DNA of 64,000 nt, from the NCBI RefSeq assembly GCF_027922425.1, contig NZ_BSFQ01000003.1, positions 62,001-126,000 on the forward strand, given 5' to 3'. Each line of letters begins with the position of its first letter. Position 1 is the stretch's first letter. The position numbers and the translations under genes are program-made. Under the pieces are notes generated by a model. It saw only the letters and a program-made list of their open reading frames with translations. It did no database searches and had not been told where the DNA came from. This DNA is from Pseudonocardia halophobica. GTDB taxonomy: Bacteria; Actinomycetota; Actinomycetes; Mycobacteriales; Pseudonocardiaceae. Of this stretch, positions 24,441 through 32,980 are shown piece by piece.

Positions 24441-25601
24441 TCACTCCGCCTGCAGAGCGACGCCCTCCGCGAGCAGCGCGTCGGCGTCGAGACCCGCCGC
24501 GGCGAGGACCGCGCGGGTGTCCCGACCCGGGGCCGGGGCTGGTGCGGGCGGTGTGGCGGCGTGGCCGGAGAACCGGGGAGCCGCACCGGGCTGGAGCACG
24601 CCCTCCACCTCGACGAGGCTGCCGCGGGCCGCGACGTGAGGGTGCGTGGCGGCCGCACGCAGGCCCAGGACGGGGGCGACGCACGCGTCGGTGCCGTCAA
24701 ACAGCTCGGACCACTCCGCCTGGGTCCGCCCGGCGAACCGGTCGGCGAGGATCGCGCGCAGCTCGGGCCACCGGGACCGGTCGGCCCGGTCCCGAGGAGC
24801 GAAGGTCGACTCGGGCACATCCAGGAGCCGCAGCAGCTCGGCGAAGAACTTGGGCTCGAGCGCGCCGACCGCCATGTGCCTGCCGTCGGAGGTCTCGTAC
24901 ACCGCGTAGTACGGGGTGCCGCCGTCGAGCATGTTGACGCCGCGCCGGTCCTCCCAGCGGCCGGCCCCCAGCAGGGCATGGATGACGGCCATGAGGTGGG
25001 CCGCACCGTCGACGATCGCTGCGTCGACGACCTGGCCTCGGCCCGTCCGTTCTGCCTCCAGCAGAGCCGCCAGCACGCCCATGACCAGGTACGTCGAGCC
25101 TCCGCCGAAGTCCCCGACGAGGTTTAGCGGGATTTGCGGCGGCCCGTCGGCCTCACCGATGGCGTGCAGGGCTCCGGTCAGCGCGATGTAGCCGATGTCG
25201 TGGCCCGCGGAGTGGGCCAGCGGGCCCTCCTGGCCCCAGCCGGTCATCCGGCCGTAGACCAGCTTCGGTTTGCGGGCCCACACTGCGTCGGGGCCGATCC
25301 CGAGCCGCTCGGCTACCCCGGGCCGGTAGCCCTCGACCAGCACGTCGGCTCGCTCGACGAGCCCGAGGATCGCGTCGACGGCCTCCGGACGCTTCAGGTC
25401 CAGGACGATGGATCGCTTGTTCCGGTTCAGGACGTCCGCCGTCGTCGCCGCGGGGACGGCGCCGCCGATGGGCCGGTCGACCCGGATGACGTCGGCCCCC
25501 ATGTCCGCCAGCACCATGCAGGCGAAGGGGCCCGGCCCTATCCCCGCGAGCTCGATCACCGTGCGCCCCGCGAGCGGTCCGCGCGCAGCCTCGTCCACCA
25601 T
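24441..25601 (-). CDS. Alpha-methylacyl-CoA racemase-like (family III CoA-transferase fold)
   Basis: 386 residues. The N-terminus VIELAGIGPGPFACMVLADM is the mark of 2-methylacyl-CoA racemases. His134 (SAGHDIGYIA) and Asp164 (LVGDFGGGS) match the catalytic His/Asp pair of the mycobacterial enzyme, and the N-terminal aspartate loop is also present. It interconverts (2R)- and (2S)-methylacyl-CoA so that acyl-CoA dehydrogenases can use both forms, which points to methyl-branched (isoprenoid or sterol side-chain) substrates. The start at 25601 has GGAGG five bases upstream. It is divergent from the SDR at 25651. Confidence 0.88.
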   Translation of the reverse strand: MVDEAARGPLAGRTVIELAGIGPGPFACMVLADMGADVIRVDRPIGGAVPAATTADVLNRNKRSIVLDLKRPEAVDAILGLVERADVLVEGYRPGVAERLGIGPDAVWARKPKLVYGRMTGWGQEGPLAHSAGHDIGYIALTGALHAIGEADGPPQIPLNLVGDFGGGSTYLVMGVLAALLEAERTGRGQVVDAAIVDGAAHLMAVIHALLGAGRWEDRRGVNMLDGGTPYYAVYETSDGRHMAVGALEPKFFAELLRLLDVPESTFAPRDRADRSRWPELRAILADRFAGRTQAEWSELFDGTDACVAPVLGLRAAATHPHVAARGSLVEVEGVLQPGAAPRFSGHAATPPAPAPAPGRDTRAVLAAAGLDADALLAEGVALQAE

Positions 25602-25622
25602 CCGTGCCTCCGTCCTTTTTCT

Positions 25623-25640
25623 TACGAAGATTAGATCGTA
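25623..25640. promoter_or_regulatory. AT-rich inverted repeat TACGA-N8-TCGTA between racemase and SDR
   Basis: TACGA (25623-25627) and TCGTA (25636-25640) surround AGATTAGA in the 49-base divergent spacer, so a regulator here could control both the racemase and the SDR-TetR operon. GATTAG recurs in the ligase promoter at 24408. Confidence 0.45.
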
Positions 25641-25650
25641 GGCTATTCCC

Positions 25651-26409
25651 ATGGCGGAAGCGCAGCGCTGGGCTCTCGTGGCGGGCGGATCGGGTGGTAT
25701 CGGGTCTGCGGTGACCGCCGCACTGGCCTCGGACGGATGGGACGTCGTGGTCACCTACCGGTCGAACGCGGAGGCCGCCGAGGCCGCCGCGGCACGGGTG
25801 GAAGCCGCGGGCCGACGGGCGATCGTGGCGCAGGTCGACCTCACCGACGCCGGAGCCGTGGCCGAGGCCGTGCGCTCCTCCGCGCCCGACGCACTCTCCG
25901 GCGTGGTCTACGCAGCGGGGCCCTACATCCCGATGAAGTACATCTCCGCGATCTCACCGGAGCGCTACCGCGAGCAGATCCTCGGCGACACCCTCCCCGC
26001 CTACAACCTGTTGCACGCGGCCATCGAGCCGCTCCGCAGCACCGCGGGCACTATGGTCGCCCTGGTCACACCCGCGATCCAGCGGTACTCGAAGAAGGAT
26101 GTGCTGTCCTCGTCCCCGAAGGCCGCGGTGGCCGCGCTGGTGCGCGGGCTGGCGTCCGAGGAGGGCCGGTTCGGGGTCCGGGTCAACTGCGTGGGCGTCG
26201 GCCTGATCGAGGGCGACGGCCTCTGGCAGGAGCTGGTCGCGCGCGGCGACTACACCGACGAGCTCCTGGCCACGGCGAAGCGCAACCTCGCGCTGCGCCG
26301 GTTCGGCGAGGTCGCCGACATCGCCGAGGCCGTGGCGTTCCTGATGTCCGACCGCGCGAAGTGGATCACCGGCCAGACCTTGGACGTGGACGGCGGGTAT
26401 GCACTCTGA
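25651..26409 (+). CDS. SDR-fold protein lacking the catalytic tyrosine
   Basis: 252 residues. The nucleotide-binding end is intact (AGGSGGIG, 11-18) and the C-terminus (WITGQTLDVDGGYAL) is normal. However, the YxxxK motif reads SSSPK: Lys157 is present but Ser153 (codon 26107-26109) stands at the tyrosine position. The preceding strand ends in VTPA instead of a catalytic Ser. Either the alignment is shifted and Tyr146 (RYSKK) serves, or the protein is a non-canonical or inactive SDR, perhaps a nucleotide-sensing partner. The ATG overlaps nothing upstream; the stop overlaps the start of the next TetR gene, so the two are coupled. Confidence 0.75.
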   Translation: MAEAQRWALVAGGSGGIGSAVTAALASDGWDVVVTYRSNAEAAEAAAARVEAAGRRAIVAQVDLTDAGAVAEAVRSSAPDALSGVVYAAGPYIPMKYISAISPERYREQILGDTLPAYNLLHAAIEPLRSTAGTMVALVTPAIQRYSKKDVLSSSPKAAVAALVRGLASEEGRFGVRVNCVGVGLIEGDGLWQELVARGDYTDELLATAKRNLALRRFGEVADIAEAVAFLMSDRAKWITGQTLDVDGGYAL

Positions 26410-27049
26410 GCCGGACGTCGCCGCATCGCGACCGGTGGCGCGACGGGGGCGCGAGTCCGAGACGTCGAAATCCGCCCTGACTCGCGAGCGCATCCTCAAC
26501 GCCGCGGCGATCGTGCTGAACCGTAATGGCTACGCGGGGACCCGGCTGTCGGACATCGCCGCAATCGCCGAGCTGCAGGCGCCCGCTATCTACTACCACT
26601 TCGCCTCCCGGGACGAGCTGATCCAGGAGGTCGTCCAGGTGGGCCTGCGGCGCACCATGAACCACGTCCGGAAGTCCCTCGATGCACTGGGCCCCGGCGC
26701 CCGTCCCATGGAGCGCATCCTCACCGCGGTGGGGGCGCACCTGGAGATCGTGTTGCGGGAATCCGAGTTCGCCGCCGCCGCCATCCGAAACGCCGCCCAG
26801 TTGCCCCCCGCGATCCGCGACGTCCAACTGCTCGACCAACGCCGCTATGGCGCGCTGTGGCGCACCCTGGTCACGGAGGGCATCGCCGAGGGCGAAGTGA
26901 GCGGCGACCTGGACCCGTGGGCCGCGCGGATGCTCGTGATCGGCGCCCTGAACTGGGCGCCAGAGTGGTGGCGGGAGGAACGCGGCACCCTCGAGGACAT
27001 CGTGCACACGGCCCGGCTGCTCGTCCGGCAGGGCTTGTCCCCCGGCTGA
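26399..27049 (+). CDS. TetR-family regulator (paralogue 2)
   Basis: 216 residues with an ATG that overlaps the SDR gene end by 11 bases. The helix-turn-helix (TRERILNAAAIVLNRNG, TRLSDIAAIAEL, recognition part APAIYYHFASRDELI) and the C-terminal MLVIGALNWAPEWW are nearly those of the TetR proteins at 19584 and 32981. An N-terminal arm of about 28 residues rich in Arg and Ser precedes the DNA-binding domain. It could act on the divergent racemase/SDR promoter and on the acyl-CoA dehydrogenase promoter at 27077, both close by. Confidence 0.88.
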   Translation: MHSEPDVAASRPVARRGRESETSKSALTRERILNAAAIVLNRNGYAGTRLSDIAAIAELQAPAIYYHFASRDELIQEVVQVGLRRTMNHVRKSLDALGPGARPMERILTAVGAHLEIVLRESEFAAAAIRNAAQLPPAIRDVQLLDQRRYGALWRTLVTEGIAEGEVSGDLDPWAARMLVIGALNWAPEWWREERGTLEDIVHTARLLVRQGLSPG

Positions 27050-27076
27050 CCGGCGGGCGACACGTCGGTTATTCTA

Positions 27077-27089
27077 GTCTATATTAGAC
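27077..27089. promoter_or_regulatory. Inverted repeat GTCTA-TAT-TAGAC before acyl-CoA dehydrogenase
   Basis: Perfect 5-3-5 inverted repeat in an AT-rich island between the TetR gene (stop 27049) and the acyl-CoA dehydrogenase start (27117). Its position at about -30 relative to the start codon fits an operator over a promoter. Confidence 0.5.
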
Positions 27090-27116
27090 GAACTCCACAC
27101 GGAAGGACTGACCGCG

Positions 27117-28289
27117 ATGCAGCGGACGCTCTACACCGACACCCATGAGCAGTACCGAGAGTCGGTACGAGAGTTCCTGGCCCGTGAGGTGGAGCCGCAC
27201 TTCCTCCGGTGGGAGGACGAGCACGAGATCGACCGGACGGTCTTCCGCGCCGCCGCCGAGCAGGGAGTTTACGGCCTCCCCATCCCCGAGGAGTACGGCG
27301 GATCCGGCGAGACCGACTACCGCTTCCGACTGGTCGTGTGCGAGGAGGTGGCCCGAGTCGGTGCCACGTCGTTCGGCATGACGCTCGGTCTGCAGGACGA
27401 CCTGGTGTTGTCCTACCTTCTCGACCTCACCGACGACGAGCAGAAGAAGCGCTGGTTGGCGCCGATGGCGCGCGGGGAGAAGCTCGGCGCGCTGGCCATG
27501 ACCGAGCCCGGCACCGGCAGCGACCTGCAGGGCATCAGGACCGTCGCCCGTCGGGACGGGGACGGCCCGGACGCCGACTGGATCCTGAACGGCCAGAAGA
27601 CCTTCATCTCCAGCGCCCTCAGCGCGGACTTCGTGATCGTCGCAGTCCGGACGGACCCAGAGGCGGGCTCTCGGGGGTTCAGCCTCCTCGTCGTCGAGGA
27701 CGGAATGGAGGGCTTCGAGCGCGGCCGCAAGCTGGCCAAGGTCGGTCTACACGGCCAGGACACCGGCGAGCTGTTCTTCACCGACGTCCGAGTCCCCGCG
27801 GCGAACCTCATCGGCGTCGAGGGACACGGCATGATGCACCTGATGAGCCACCTGCCGCAGGAGCGGCTCGGGCTGGTCGCGACCGGCTACACCGCCGCGC
27901 GCGCGGTCTACGAGCACACGGCGCGATACTGCTTCGAGCGCAAGGCCTTCGGCCAGGACATCGGGGACTTCCAGAACACTCGGTTCGTCCTCGCGGAGAT
28001 GGAGACCGAGCTGGACGTCGCCGAGGCCTTCGTGGACAAGAGCGTCCTCGCATTCAACGCAGGCGAGCTCTCCCCCACCGACGCGGCAAAGGGCAAGTGG
28101 TTCCTCACCGAGCTGCAGAAGCGCGTGGTCGACCGGTGCGTCCAGTTGCACGGTGGCTACGGCTACATGCTCGAGTACCCAGTGGCGCGGGCGTTCGTCG
28201 ACAGTCGGATCCAGACGATCTACGGCGGCACCACCGAGATTATGAAGGAGCTGATCGGCCGGGACATCGCCAAGCGCAACCGGCCCTGA
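27117..28289 (+). CDS. Acyl-CoA dehydrogenase (long-chain type)
   Basis: 390 residues. MTEPGTGSDLQGIRT is the flavin-loop motif, QLHGGYGYMLEYPVARAFVDSR (shortened: LHGGYGYMLEYPVAR) the FAD-binding helix region, and IYGGTTEIMKE carries the expected catalytic glutamate near the C-terminus. It introduces the 2,3 double bond into an acyl-CoA. It is distinct from the dehydrogenase at 18407, which lacks the GTTEI segment. Its own operator-bearing promoter lies just upstream, and a flavoprotein gene follows 63 bases later. Confidence 0.9.
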   Translation: MQRTLYTDTHEQYRESVREFLAREVEPHFLRWEDEHEIDRTVFRAAAEQGVYGLPIPEEYGGSGETDYRFRLVVCEEVARVGATSFGMTLGLQDDLVLSYLLDLTDDEQKKRWLAPMARGEKLGALAMTEPGTGSDLQGIRTVARRDGDGPDADWILNGQKTFISSALSADFVIVAVRTDPEAGSRGFSLLVVEDGMEGFERGRKLAKVGLHGQDTGELFFTDVRVPAANLIGVEGHGMMHLMSHLPQERLGLVATGYTAARAVYEHTARYCFERKAFGQDIGDFQNTRFVLAEMETELDVAEAFVDKSVLAFNAGELSPTDAAKGKWFLTELQKRVVDRCVQLHGGYGYMLEYPVARAFVDSRIQTIYGGTTEIMKELIGRDIAKRNRP

Positions 28290-28352
28290 CAGGTTGCTCC
28301 TGCATCGTTACATAATTTACTATCGATTAAAAGTCTGATTGAAGGAGACGCC

Positions 28353-29666
28353 GTGCCCGAGCACACCGTGGATGCACTCGTGGTCGGCGCGGGCGCGGGT
28401 GGCCTGTTCGCCGCCGCGCGGCTCGCGCACGCCGGTTACCGCACGCTCGTGGTGGAGCGTCTGGACAAGGTCGGCGGACGCGCGTCCACGACCGACATCG
28501 ACGGCTTCAAGGTCAACGACGGCGCCATCGTGATCGAGGTCGGCGGCATCACCGAGGAGACCTTCGCCGAGGTCGGCGCCGAGTTCGACATCCGCACGCC
28601 CGAGGTCCCGGTGCTCTATCGGGTCGGCGACAGGAACCTCGACGTCACCCGCGGGGGCTGGGGCCTGCTTCTGTCGAAGCTGACCCGTCAGGGCGCGAAG
28701 CTGCTCAACGGGATCGGCGCCGCCCGCAAGGACGACGACGCACTTCCAGGCAGTGAGCTGTCCACCGCGGACTGGGTGGCGAAGTACACGAAGAACGAGG
28801 CGGTGCAGGGCGTGTTCCGCAACATGTGCGCTTCGGTGTTCGCCGTCGGCTCCGAGGAGCTCCCCGCGCGCGTGTTCCTCACCTACTTCACCCGCAAGTC
28901 GGCGTTCAAGCGCTTCGGGTTCTGTCCGGCCGGCACGATCGGGATCTGGGAGGCCCTGGCTGCCACAGTCACCGCCCGCGGTGGCGAGATCTGGCTGTCA
29001 TCCGAGGTCGAGACGCTGCAGGTCACCAACGGCCGAGTCACCGGAGCCACCGTGCTGCACGCTGGCGAGCGGGTGGAGGTCACCTGCGGGGTCGCGGTGA
29101 GCGACGCCGGACCCGCGGCCACGATGGCCCTGGCCGGCGAGGAGCACCTACCCGAGGAGTACTGCGAGCAGGTCAGGGCCAAGGATCGACCGTGCTCCAT
29201 GCTCGCCGTGAACTTCGCGAGCCGCGAACCGCTGACCGAAGTGCCCGGCCTGCTGCTGTTCTCCAAGAGCGAGCGGCTCTGCTACATCGCGAACTTCACC
29301 GAGACCTGCCCCGAGATGGCGCCTCCCGGCTGGCACCTGTACGTCGGCGCCTCGGTTCCGAATCCCTCGGTCGGAGACTTCGACGAGGATGCGGAGATCG
29401 CCCTGCTGAAGAAGGACCTCGCCACCCAGCTGCCCGGCTTCGATGACGCTCGCATCCTCTCGACCGCCGTGATGCGGGACGGATGGCCGCCGCAGCGGGC
29501 CGTCGCGGGATACGACCTGCCGTCCGACACCCCGATTCCGAACCTGTGGAACGTGGGTGACGGCGTCAAGGAGTACGCCAACGGCGGCACGACCGCGTGC
29601 GCGGAGACGGCGAAGCTCGTCGTGGAGAGGATCAAGGCCGAGCACCCGCTCGGCGCCGCGGTCTGA
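28353..29666 (+). CDS. FAD-dependent oxidoreductase, phytoene-desaturase-like
   Basis: 437 residues from a GTG with GAAGGAG upstream. The N-terminal dinucleotide fold is VGAGAGGLFAAARLAHAG (11-28), followed by VVERLDKVGGRA, typical of the amine oxidase/phytoene desaturase superfamily. The C-terminal FAD motif is NLWNVGDGVKEYANGGTTACAE (short form: NVGDGVKEY). Members desaturate or isomerise isoprenoids or oxidise amines. In this context a ring or side-chain desaturation of a hydrophobic substrate is plausible but unproven. It is not a KstD: the length and the active-site region differ. Ends at a bidirectional hairpin. Confidence 0.78.
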   Translation: MPEHTVDALVVGAGAGGLFAAARLAHAGYRTLVVERLDKVGGRASTTDIDGFKVNDGAIVIEVGGITEETFAEVGAEFDIRTPEVPVLYRVGDRNLDVTRGGWGLLLSKLTRQGAKLLNGIGAARKDDDALPGSELSTADWVAKYTKNEAVQGVFRNMCASVFAVGSEELPARVFLTYFTRKSAFKRFGFCPAGTIGIWEALAATVTARGGEIWLSSEVETLQVTNGRVTGATVLHAGERVEVTCGVAVSDAGPAATMALAGEEHLPEEYCEQVRAKDRPCSMLAVNFASREPLTEVPGLLLFSKSERLCYIANFTETCPEMAPPGWHLYVGASVPNPSVGDFDEDAEIALLKKDLATQLPGFDDARILSTAVMRDGWPPQRAVAGYDLPSDTPIPNLWNVGDGVKEYANGGTTACAETAKLVVERIKAEHPLGAAV

Positions 29667-29675
29667 CCCGAGCCC

Positions 29676-29706
29676 CGCCGCCGCCCGATGCCCTCGGACG
29701 GCGGCG
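29676..29706. terminator. Bidirectional hairpin terminator
   Basis: 29676-29688 pairs with 29694-29706 (13 positions, one C-A mismatch, 5-base loop). It lies between the convergent genes ending at 29666 and 29720. Confidence 0.65.
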
Positions 29707-29719
29707 GTGTCGTCTGCGC

Positions 29720-30754
29720 TCAGGCGAGCGCGTACCGGCGGACGCCGTCCGTCTCGTCGGCCACCAGATGACCAGCGGTGACCAGCACGTCCAGGTGCGC
29801 CGCGATCTCCAGCACCGCGAGTGCCGCGTGCTCGGTCTCCAGCTCGTCGATGCGCTTCTGCCGACGCGTCCACGGCAGCTTGCTCGCGACCCCGTAGGCA
29901 GTGTCCGCACCTGCCCGCACCTGGTCCAAGGCGGCGGCGAGGCGCTGGGCATGGTGTTCGAGGAGCTCGTCCACCCGGGTGTGCACGCTCGGGGTGACCG
30001 GTCCGTGCGCCGGCAGCTGAAGCGTGTCGGGGAGGTCGCGGACCAGCCGCAGCGAGTCCAGGTAGCTCCGCAGCGGTGCCGGCTCGGGCGCCCGCTCATA
30101 ACCGATCGACGGTGTGATGTGCGGCAGCACGTGGTCCCCGGAGAACAGGGCGCCGAGCGCGGCGTCCCGCAGCACGATGTGGCCACGAGTGTGTCCGGGC
30201 GTCGCTCGGACCTCCAGGTCACGACCACCCGCCCGGACGATCTCGCCGTCGTCCAGCCAGCGGTCCGGCTCGCCCCACGGGGCGTCGTCCGCCGCGTCCT
30301 CGGCTTTCTGGTGCATCCCCATGGCCACGGCCAGCTCCCGGGCTCCGGCCCGCCGCAGCAGACCCTCTTGTGGCGCGGCGACCTCGCCGCGACTACGCAT
30401 CGCGGCGACCGACGGGGCCTCGCCCCGCCCAAGAAGCACCTGGACCGGGTGGTCGAGGCGAAGGGCGAGCGCTTGCGTGTAGTGGTCGTGGTGGGCATGC
30501 GTGACCACGATTCGGGAGATGTCGGCCGGTGCCAGCCCGAGCTCACGCAGCCTGGTGGTCAGAGTCTCCCGACCCGTCCCGCCGGCCCAGCCCGAGTCGA
30601 CCAGCGTCGGGCCCTCGGGGTCGTCGAGCACGTAGACGTTGACGGCACGCAGGCCGCTGAGCGGCAACGGGAGCGGAATCCGGTGCACTCCGGGGACCAC
30701 CGGGTGCGCGCCCGGCTCGGTCCAGTCCTCCGGCTGTGCGGCCAGTTCCGTCAT
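29720..30754 (-). CDS. MBL-fold metallo-hydrolase
   Basis: 344 residues. THAHHDH (85-91) is the HxHxDH zinc motif; ATPGHTRGH and FSGDHVLP supply the later His and Asp ligands, and LPAHGPVTP the last His. The C-terminal third (from about 255) is a helical winged domain as in LACTB2-like and actinobacterial hydrolases. It probably hydrolyses a thioester, lactone or similar bond; some relatives cleave acyl-CoA. The start at 30754 has GGAGG eight bases upstream. It is divergent from the crotonase at 30872. Confidence 0.85.
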   Translation of the reverse strand: MTELAAQPEDWTEPGAHPVVPGVHRIPLPLPLSGLRAVNVYVLDDPEGPTLVDSGWAGGTGRETLTTRLRELGLAPADISRIVVTHAHHDHYTQALALRLDHPVQVLLGRGEAPSVAAMRSRGEVAAPQEGLLRRAGARELAVAMGMHQKAEDAADDAPWGEPDRWLDDGEIVRAGGRDLEVRATPGHTRGHIVLRDAALGALFSGDHVLPHITPSIGYERAPEPAPLRSYLDSLRLVRDLPDTLQLPAHGPVTPSVHTRVDELLEHHAQRLAAALDQVRAGADTAYGVASKLPWTRRQKRIDELETEHAALAVLEIAAHLDVLVTAGHLVADETDGVRRYALA

Positions 30755-30781
30755 CGCGTCGTCCTCCAGGTGGCGGGTTAT

Positions 30782-30792
30782 TTTGTAACAAA
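30782..30792. promoter_or_regulatory. Palindrome TTTGT-A-ACAAA between MBL and crotonase genes
   Basis: An 11-base inverted repeat within an AT-rich island (30779-30797) in the 117-base divergent spacer. It does not contain the TAATC or TTAAT half-site of the other islands, so it may bind a different regulator. Confidence 0.4.
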
Positions 30793-30871
30793 TTTTAGGC
30801 GGTTTGGTCGTCGGCACCGTGTGACCGAGCCTGCTCTTTTGAACACAGATTCAGGGCGGTACCGTCACGGC

Positions 30872-31672
30872 GTGTCCACGACGACGTACACCGACGTGCG
30901 CTACCGGGTCGAAGATGCGGTCGCGCACATCCAGCTCCATCGCCCCGAGGCGCTCAACGCCTGGACCCCCGCGATGGGGGCCGAGCTGCTCGACGCGGTC
31001 CGCCGCGCCGCGACGGACGACGCTGTCCGGGCCGTCCTCATCACCGGCGCCGGGCGGGCATTCTGCGCGGGTGCGGACGTGAAGAACCAGCGCGAGCTGA
31101 CCCCGGACGGCGATCCGGACCTGACCTCCCGCCTCCGCGAGGTTTACAACCCGATCATCTTGGAGATCCGCGGAGCACGGAAGCCCTTTGTGGCGGCCGT
31201 GCAGGGTGCCTGCGCGGGTCTCGGGGTGTCCCTCGCCCTGTCCTGCGACCTGTTGCTCGCTGCCGAGGACGCGTACCTCCTGCTCGCGTTCGTGCGGATC
31301 GGTGTGATGCCCGACGCCGGCGCCACCGCGTTCCTGGCGGAACGGGTCGGGCTGGCCAGGGCTGCCGAGCTCTGCATGCTCGGGGAGAAGCTGCCCGCTG
31401 CGAAGGCCGAGCGGTGGGGCCTGGTCAACGCCGTACACCCCGCGGAGGAGCTCCAGTCGGCTGCCGAAGGGCTGGCGCGACGCCTCGCATCGGCGCCGAC
31501 CGTCGCCCTCGGGAACATGAAGCGCGCCTTGAGCACGGCGGCCCAGCGGGGCCTCGCCGACCAGCTGGAGCTCGAGGCGACCCTGCAGCAGGAGCACGGT
31601 GCCACCGCGGATTACCACGAGGGCCGGTCCGCGTTCGCCGAGAAGCGCAAGGCCGTCTTCCAGGGCCGATGA
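30872..31672 (+). CDS. Enoyl-CoA hydratase/isomerase, PaaG-like
   Basis: 266 residues from a GTG; a very long open frame continues upstream but runs antisense through the MBL gene and is rejected. Oxyanion motifs AFCAGADVK and ACAGLGVSLALSCD are present. Both hydratase glutamates are missing, while IGVMPDAGATAFL carries the aspartate of PaaG-type isomerases, which convert epoxy- or enoyl-CoA rings and shift double bonds. A role in isomerising a cyclic or unsaturated CoA ester is likely. It ends just before a strong hairpin shared with the convergent thiolase. Confidence 0.85.
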   Translation: MSTTTYTDVRYRVEDAVAHIQLHRPEALNAWTPAMGAELLDAVRRAATDDAVRAVLITGAGRAFCAGADVKNQRELTPDGDPDLTSRLREVYNPIILEIRGARKPFVAAVQGACAGLGVSLALSCDLLLAAEDAYLLLAFVRIGVMPDAGATAFLAERVGLARAAELCMLGEKLPAAKAERWGLVNAVHPAEELQSAAEGLARRLASAPTVALGNMKRALSTAAQRGLADQLELEATLQQEHGATADYHEGRSAFAEKRKAVFQGR

Positions 31673-31676
31673 GTGC

Positions 31677-31705
31677 CGGCCCGCCCGGAACGGCCGGGCG
31701 GGCCG
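31677..31705. terminator. Bidirectional 12-bp hairpin terminator
   Basis: 31677-31688 pairs perfectly with 31694-31705 with a 5-base loop, between convergent genes ending at 31672 and 31711. Confidence 0.7.
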
Positions 31706-31710
31706 ACACG

Positions 31711-32880
31711 TCAGAGCCGCTCGATGATGGTGGCGTTCGCCATGCCGCCCGCCTCGCACATCGTCTGCAGGCCGTACCGGCCGCCGGTCTGCTCGAGATG
31801 GTTGAGCAGCGTGACGAGCAGCCGGGTGCCGGACGAGCCGAGGGCGTGCCCGAGCGCGATCGCTCCGCCGCGCGGGTTCAGCCGCGCGAGGTCAGCGCCG
31901 AACTCGCGTGCCCACGCAAGCGGAACCGGCGCGAAGGCCTCGTTGACCTCGTACGCGTCGATCTCGTCGAGACTCAGGCCGCTGCGCGCGAGGACCCGGT
32001 GCGTCGCCGGGATCGGCCCGGTGAGCATGAACAGCGGGTCGTCGCCGACGACGGCGAAGGAGTGGAACCGCGCCCGGGGACGCAGTCCGAGCTCGTTCGC
32101 CCGCCGCTCGCTCATGATCAGCACAGCGGAGGCGCCGTCCGTGATCGGGGACGAGTTGCCCGGAGTGATCTTCCACTCGATGTCCGGGAAACGCGCGGCC
32201 ATCTCTTCGGTGCGGAAGGACGGCTTGAGCCCGGCCAGCCCCGCGGCAGTGGTGCCGCCGCGAATCGTCTCGTCCACGGAGAGGCCCGAAGCCTCGGGGA
32301 CCTCGACCACCTCGGCGTCGAACCCGCCTTCGGCCCATGTGCGCGCGGCCCGCTGGTGCGACTCGGCCGAGTAGGCGTCCAGCTCGTCGCGCTCGAGCTT
32401 CCAACGCTGAGCGACGAGCTCGGCGGAAACGCCCTGGTTGACCAGCCCCTCGGGGTAGCGGGCCTCCACCCGGGCCCCGGGGCTCTTCGGCCGCGAGCTT
32501 CCGATCGGTACCGCGCTCATCGACTCGATGCCCGCGGCTATGACGATGTCGTGCACCCCCGCCATGACCGCCTGGGCCCCGAAGGACGCCGCCTGCTGGC
32601 TCGACCCGCACTGCCGGTTCAGCGTCGTACTGGGAACGGACTCGGGAAATCCGGCGCCCAGAACAGCGTTGCGTCCGATGTTGCCAGACTGCTCACCCAC
32701 CTGCTGGGCACAGCCGGTGATCACGTCTTCTACCAGCGCCGGGTCGATGCCGGTGCGGTCGACGAGGGCACGAAGCTGGCCTGCGAGCAGGTCGCTCGGG
32801 TGGACTCCGGAGAGGCCTCCCCCAGCCTTGCCCTTCCCGACGGGTGTTCGGACGGCATCGACGATGACGGCGTGCTCCAC
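31711..32880 (-). CDS. Thiolase, FadA5/FadA6-like
   Basis: 389 residues. The nucleophile is Cys91 (NRQCGSSQQA), with VNEAFAPVPLAW, GGAIALGHALGSSG and MCEAGGMANATIIERL as the remaining thiolase motifs. The QCGSSQQ and TIIERL forms are those of the steroid and branched-chain thiolases rather than of FadA. The start is set at the GTG 32880, with GGAG six bases upstream; the GTG four codons earlier touches its own ribosome site. Closely related to the thiolase at 47998 but with a different lid region, suggesting a different acyl chain. Confidence 0.87.
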   Translation of the reverse strand: MEHAVIVDAVRTPVGKGKAGGGLSGVHPSDLLAGQLRALVDRTGIDPALVEDVITGCAQQVGEQSGNIGRNAVLGAGFPESVPSTTLNRQCGSSQQAASFGAQAVMAGVHDIVIAAGIESMSAVPIGSSRPKSPGARVEARYPEGLVNQGVSAELVAQRWKLERDELDAYSAESHQRAARTWAEGGFDAEVVEVPEASGLSVDETIRGGTTAAGLAGLKPSFRTEEMAARFPDIEWKITPGNSSPITDGASAVLIMSERRANELGLRPRARFHSFAVVGDDPLFMLTGPIPATHRVLARSGLSLDEIDAYEVNEAFAPVPLAWAREFGADLARLNPRGGAIALGHALGSSGTRLLVTLLNHLEQTGGRYGLQTMCEAGGMANATIIERL

Positions 32881-32980
32881 GGCGGACTCCACTCCTCACG
32901 GCACTGTTTCTAACTTCGAGTAAAACACGCCGAAGAGCCGTCGGGCAACGCAGCGCAACGGTGTCGAATATCCTTCCGCC

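Noticed and set aside
29597..30871. 425-codon upstream extension of the PaaG-like crotonase
   Set aside because: The extension is antisense to the MBL gene; family length and the divergent promoter support the GTG at 30872.
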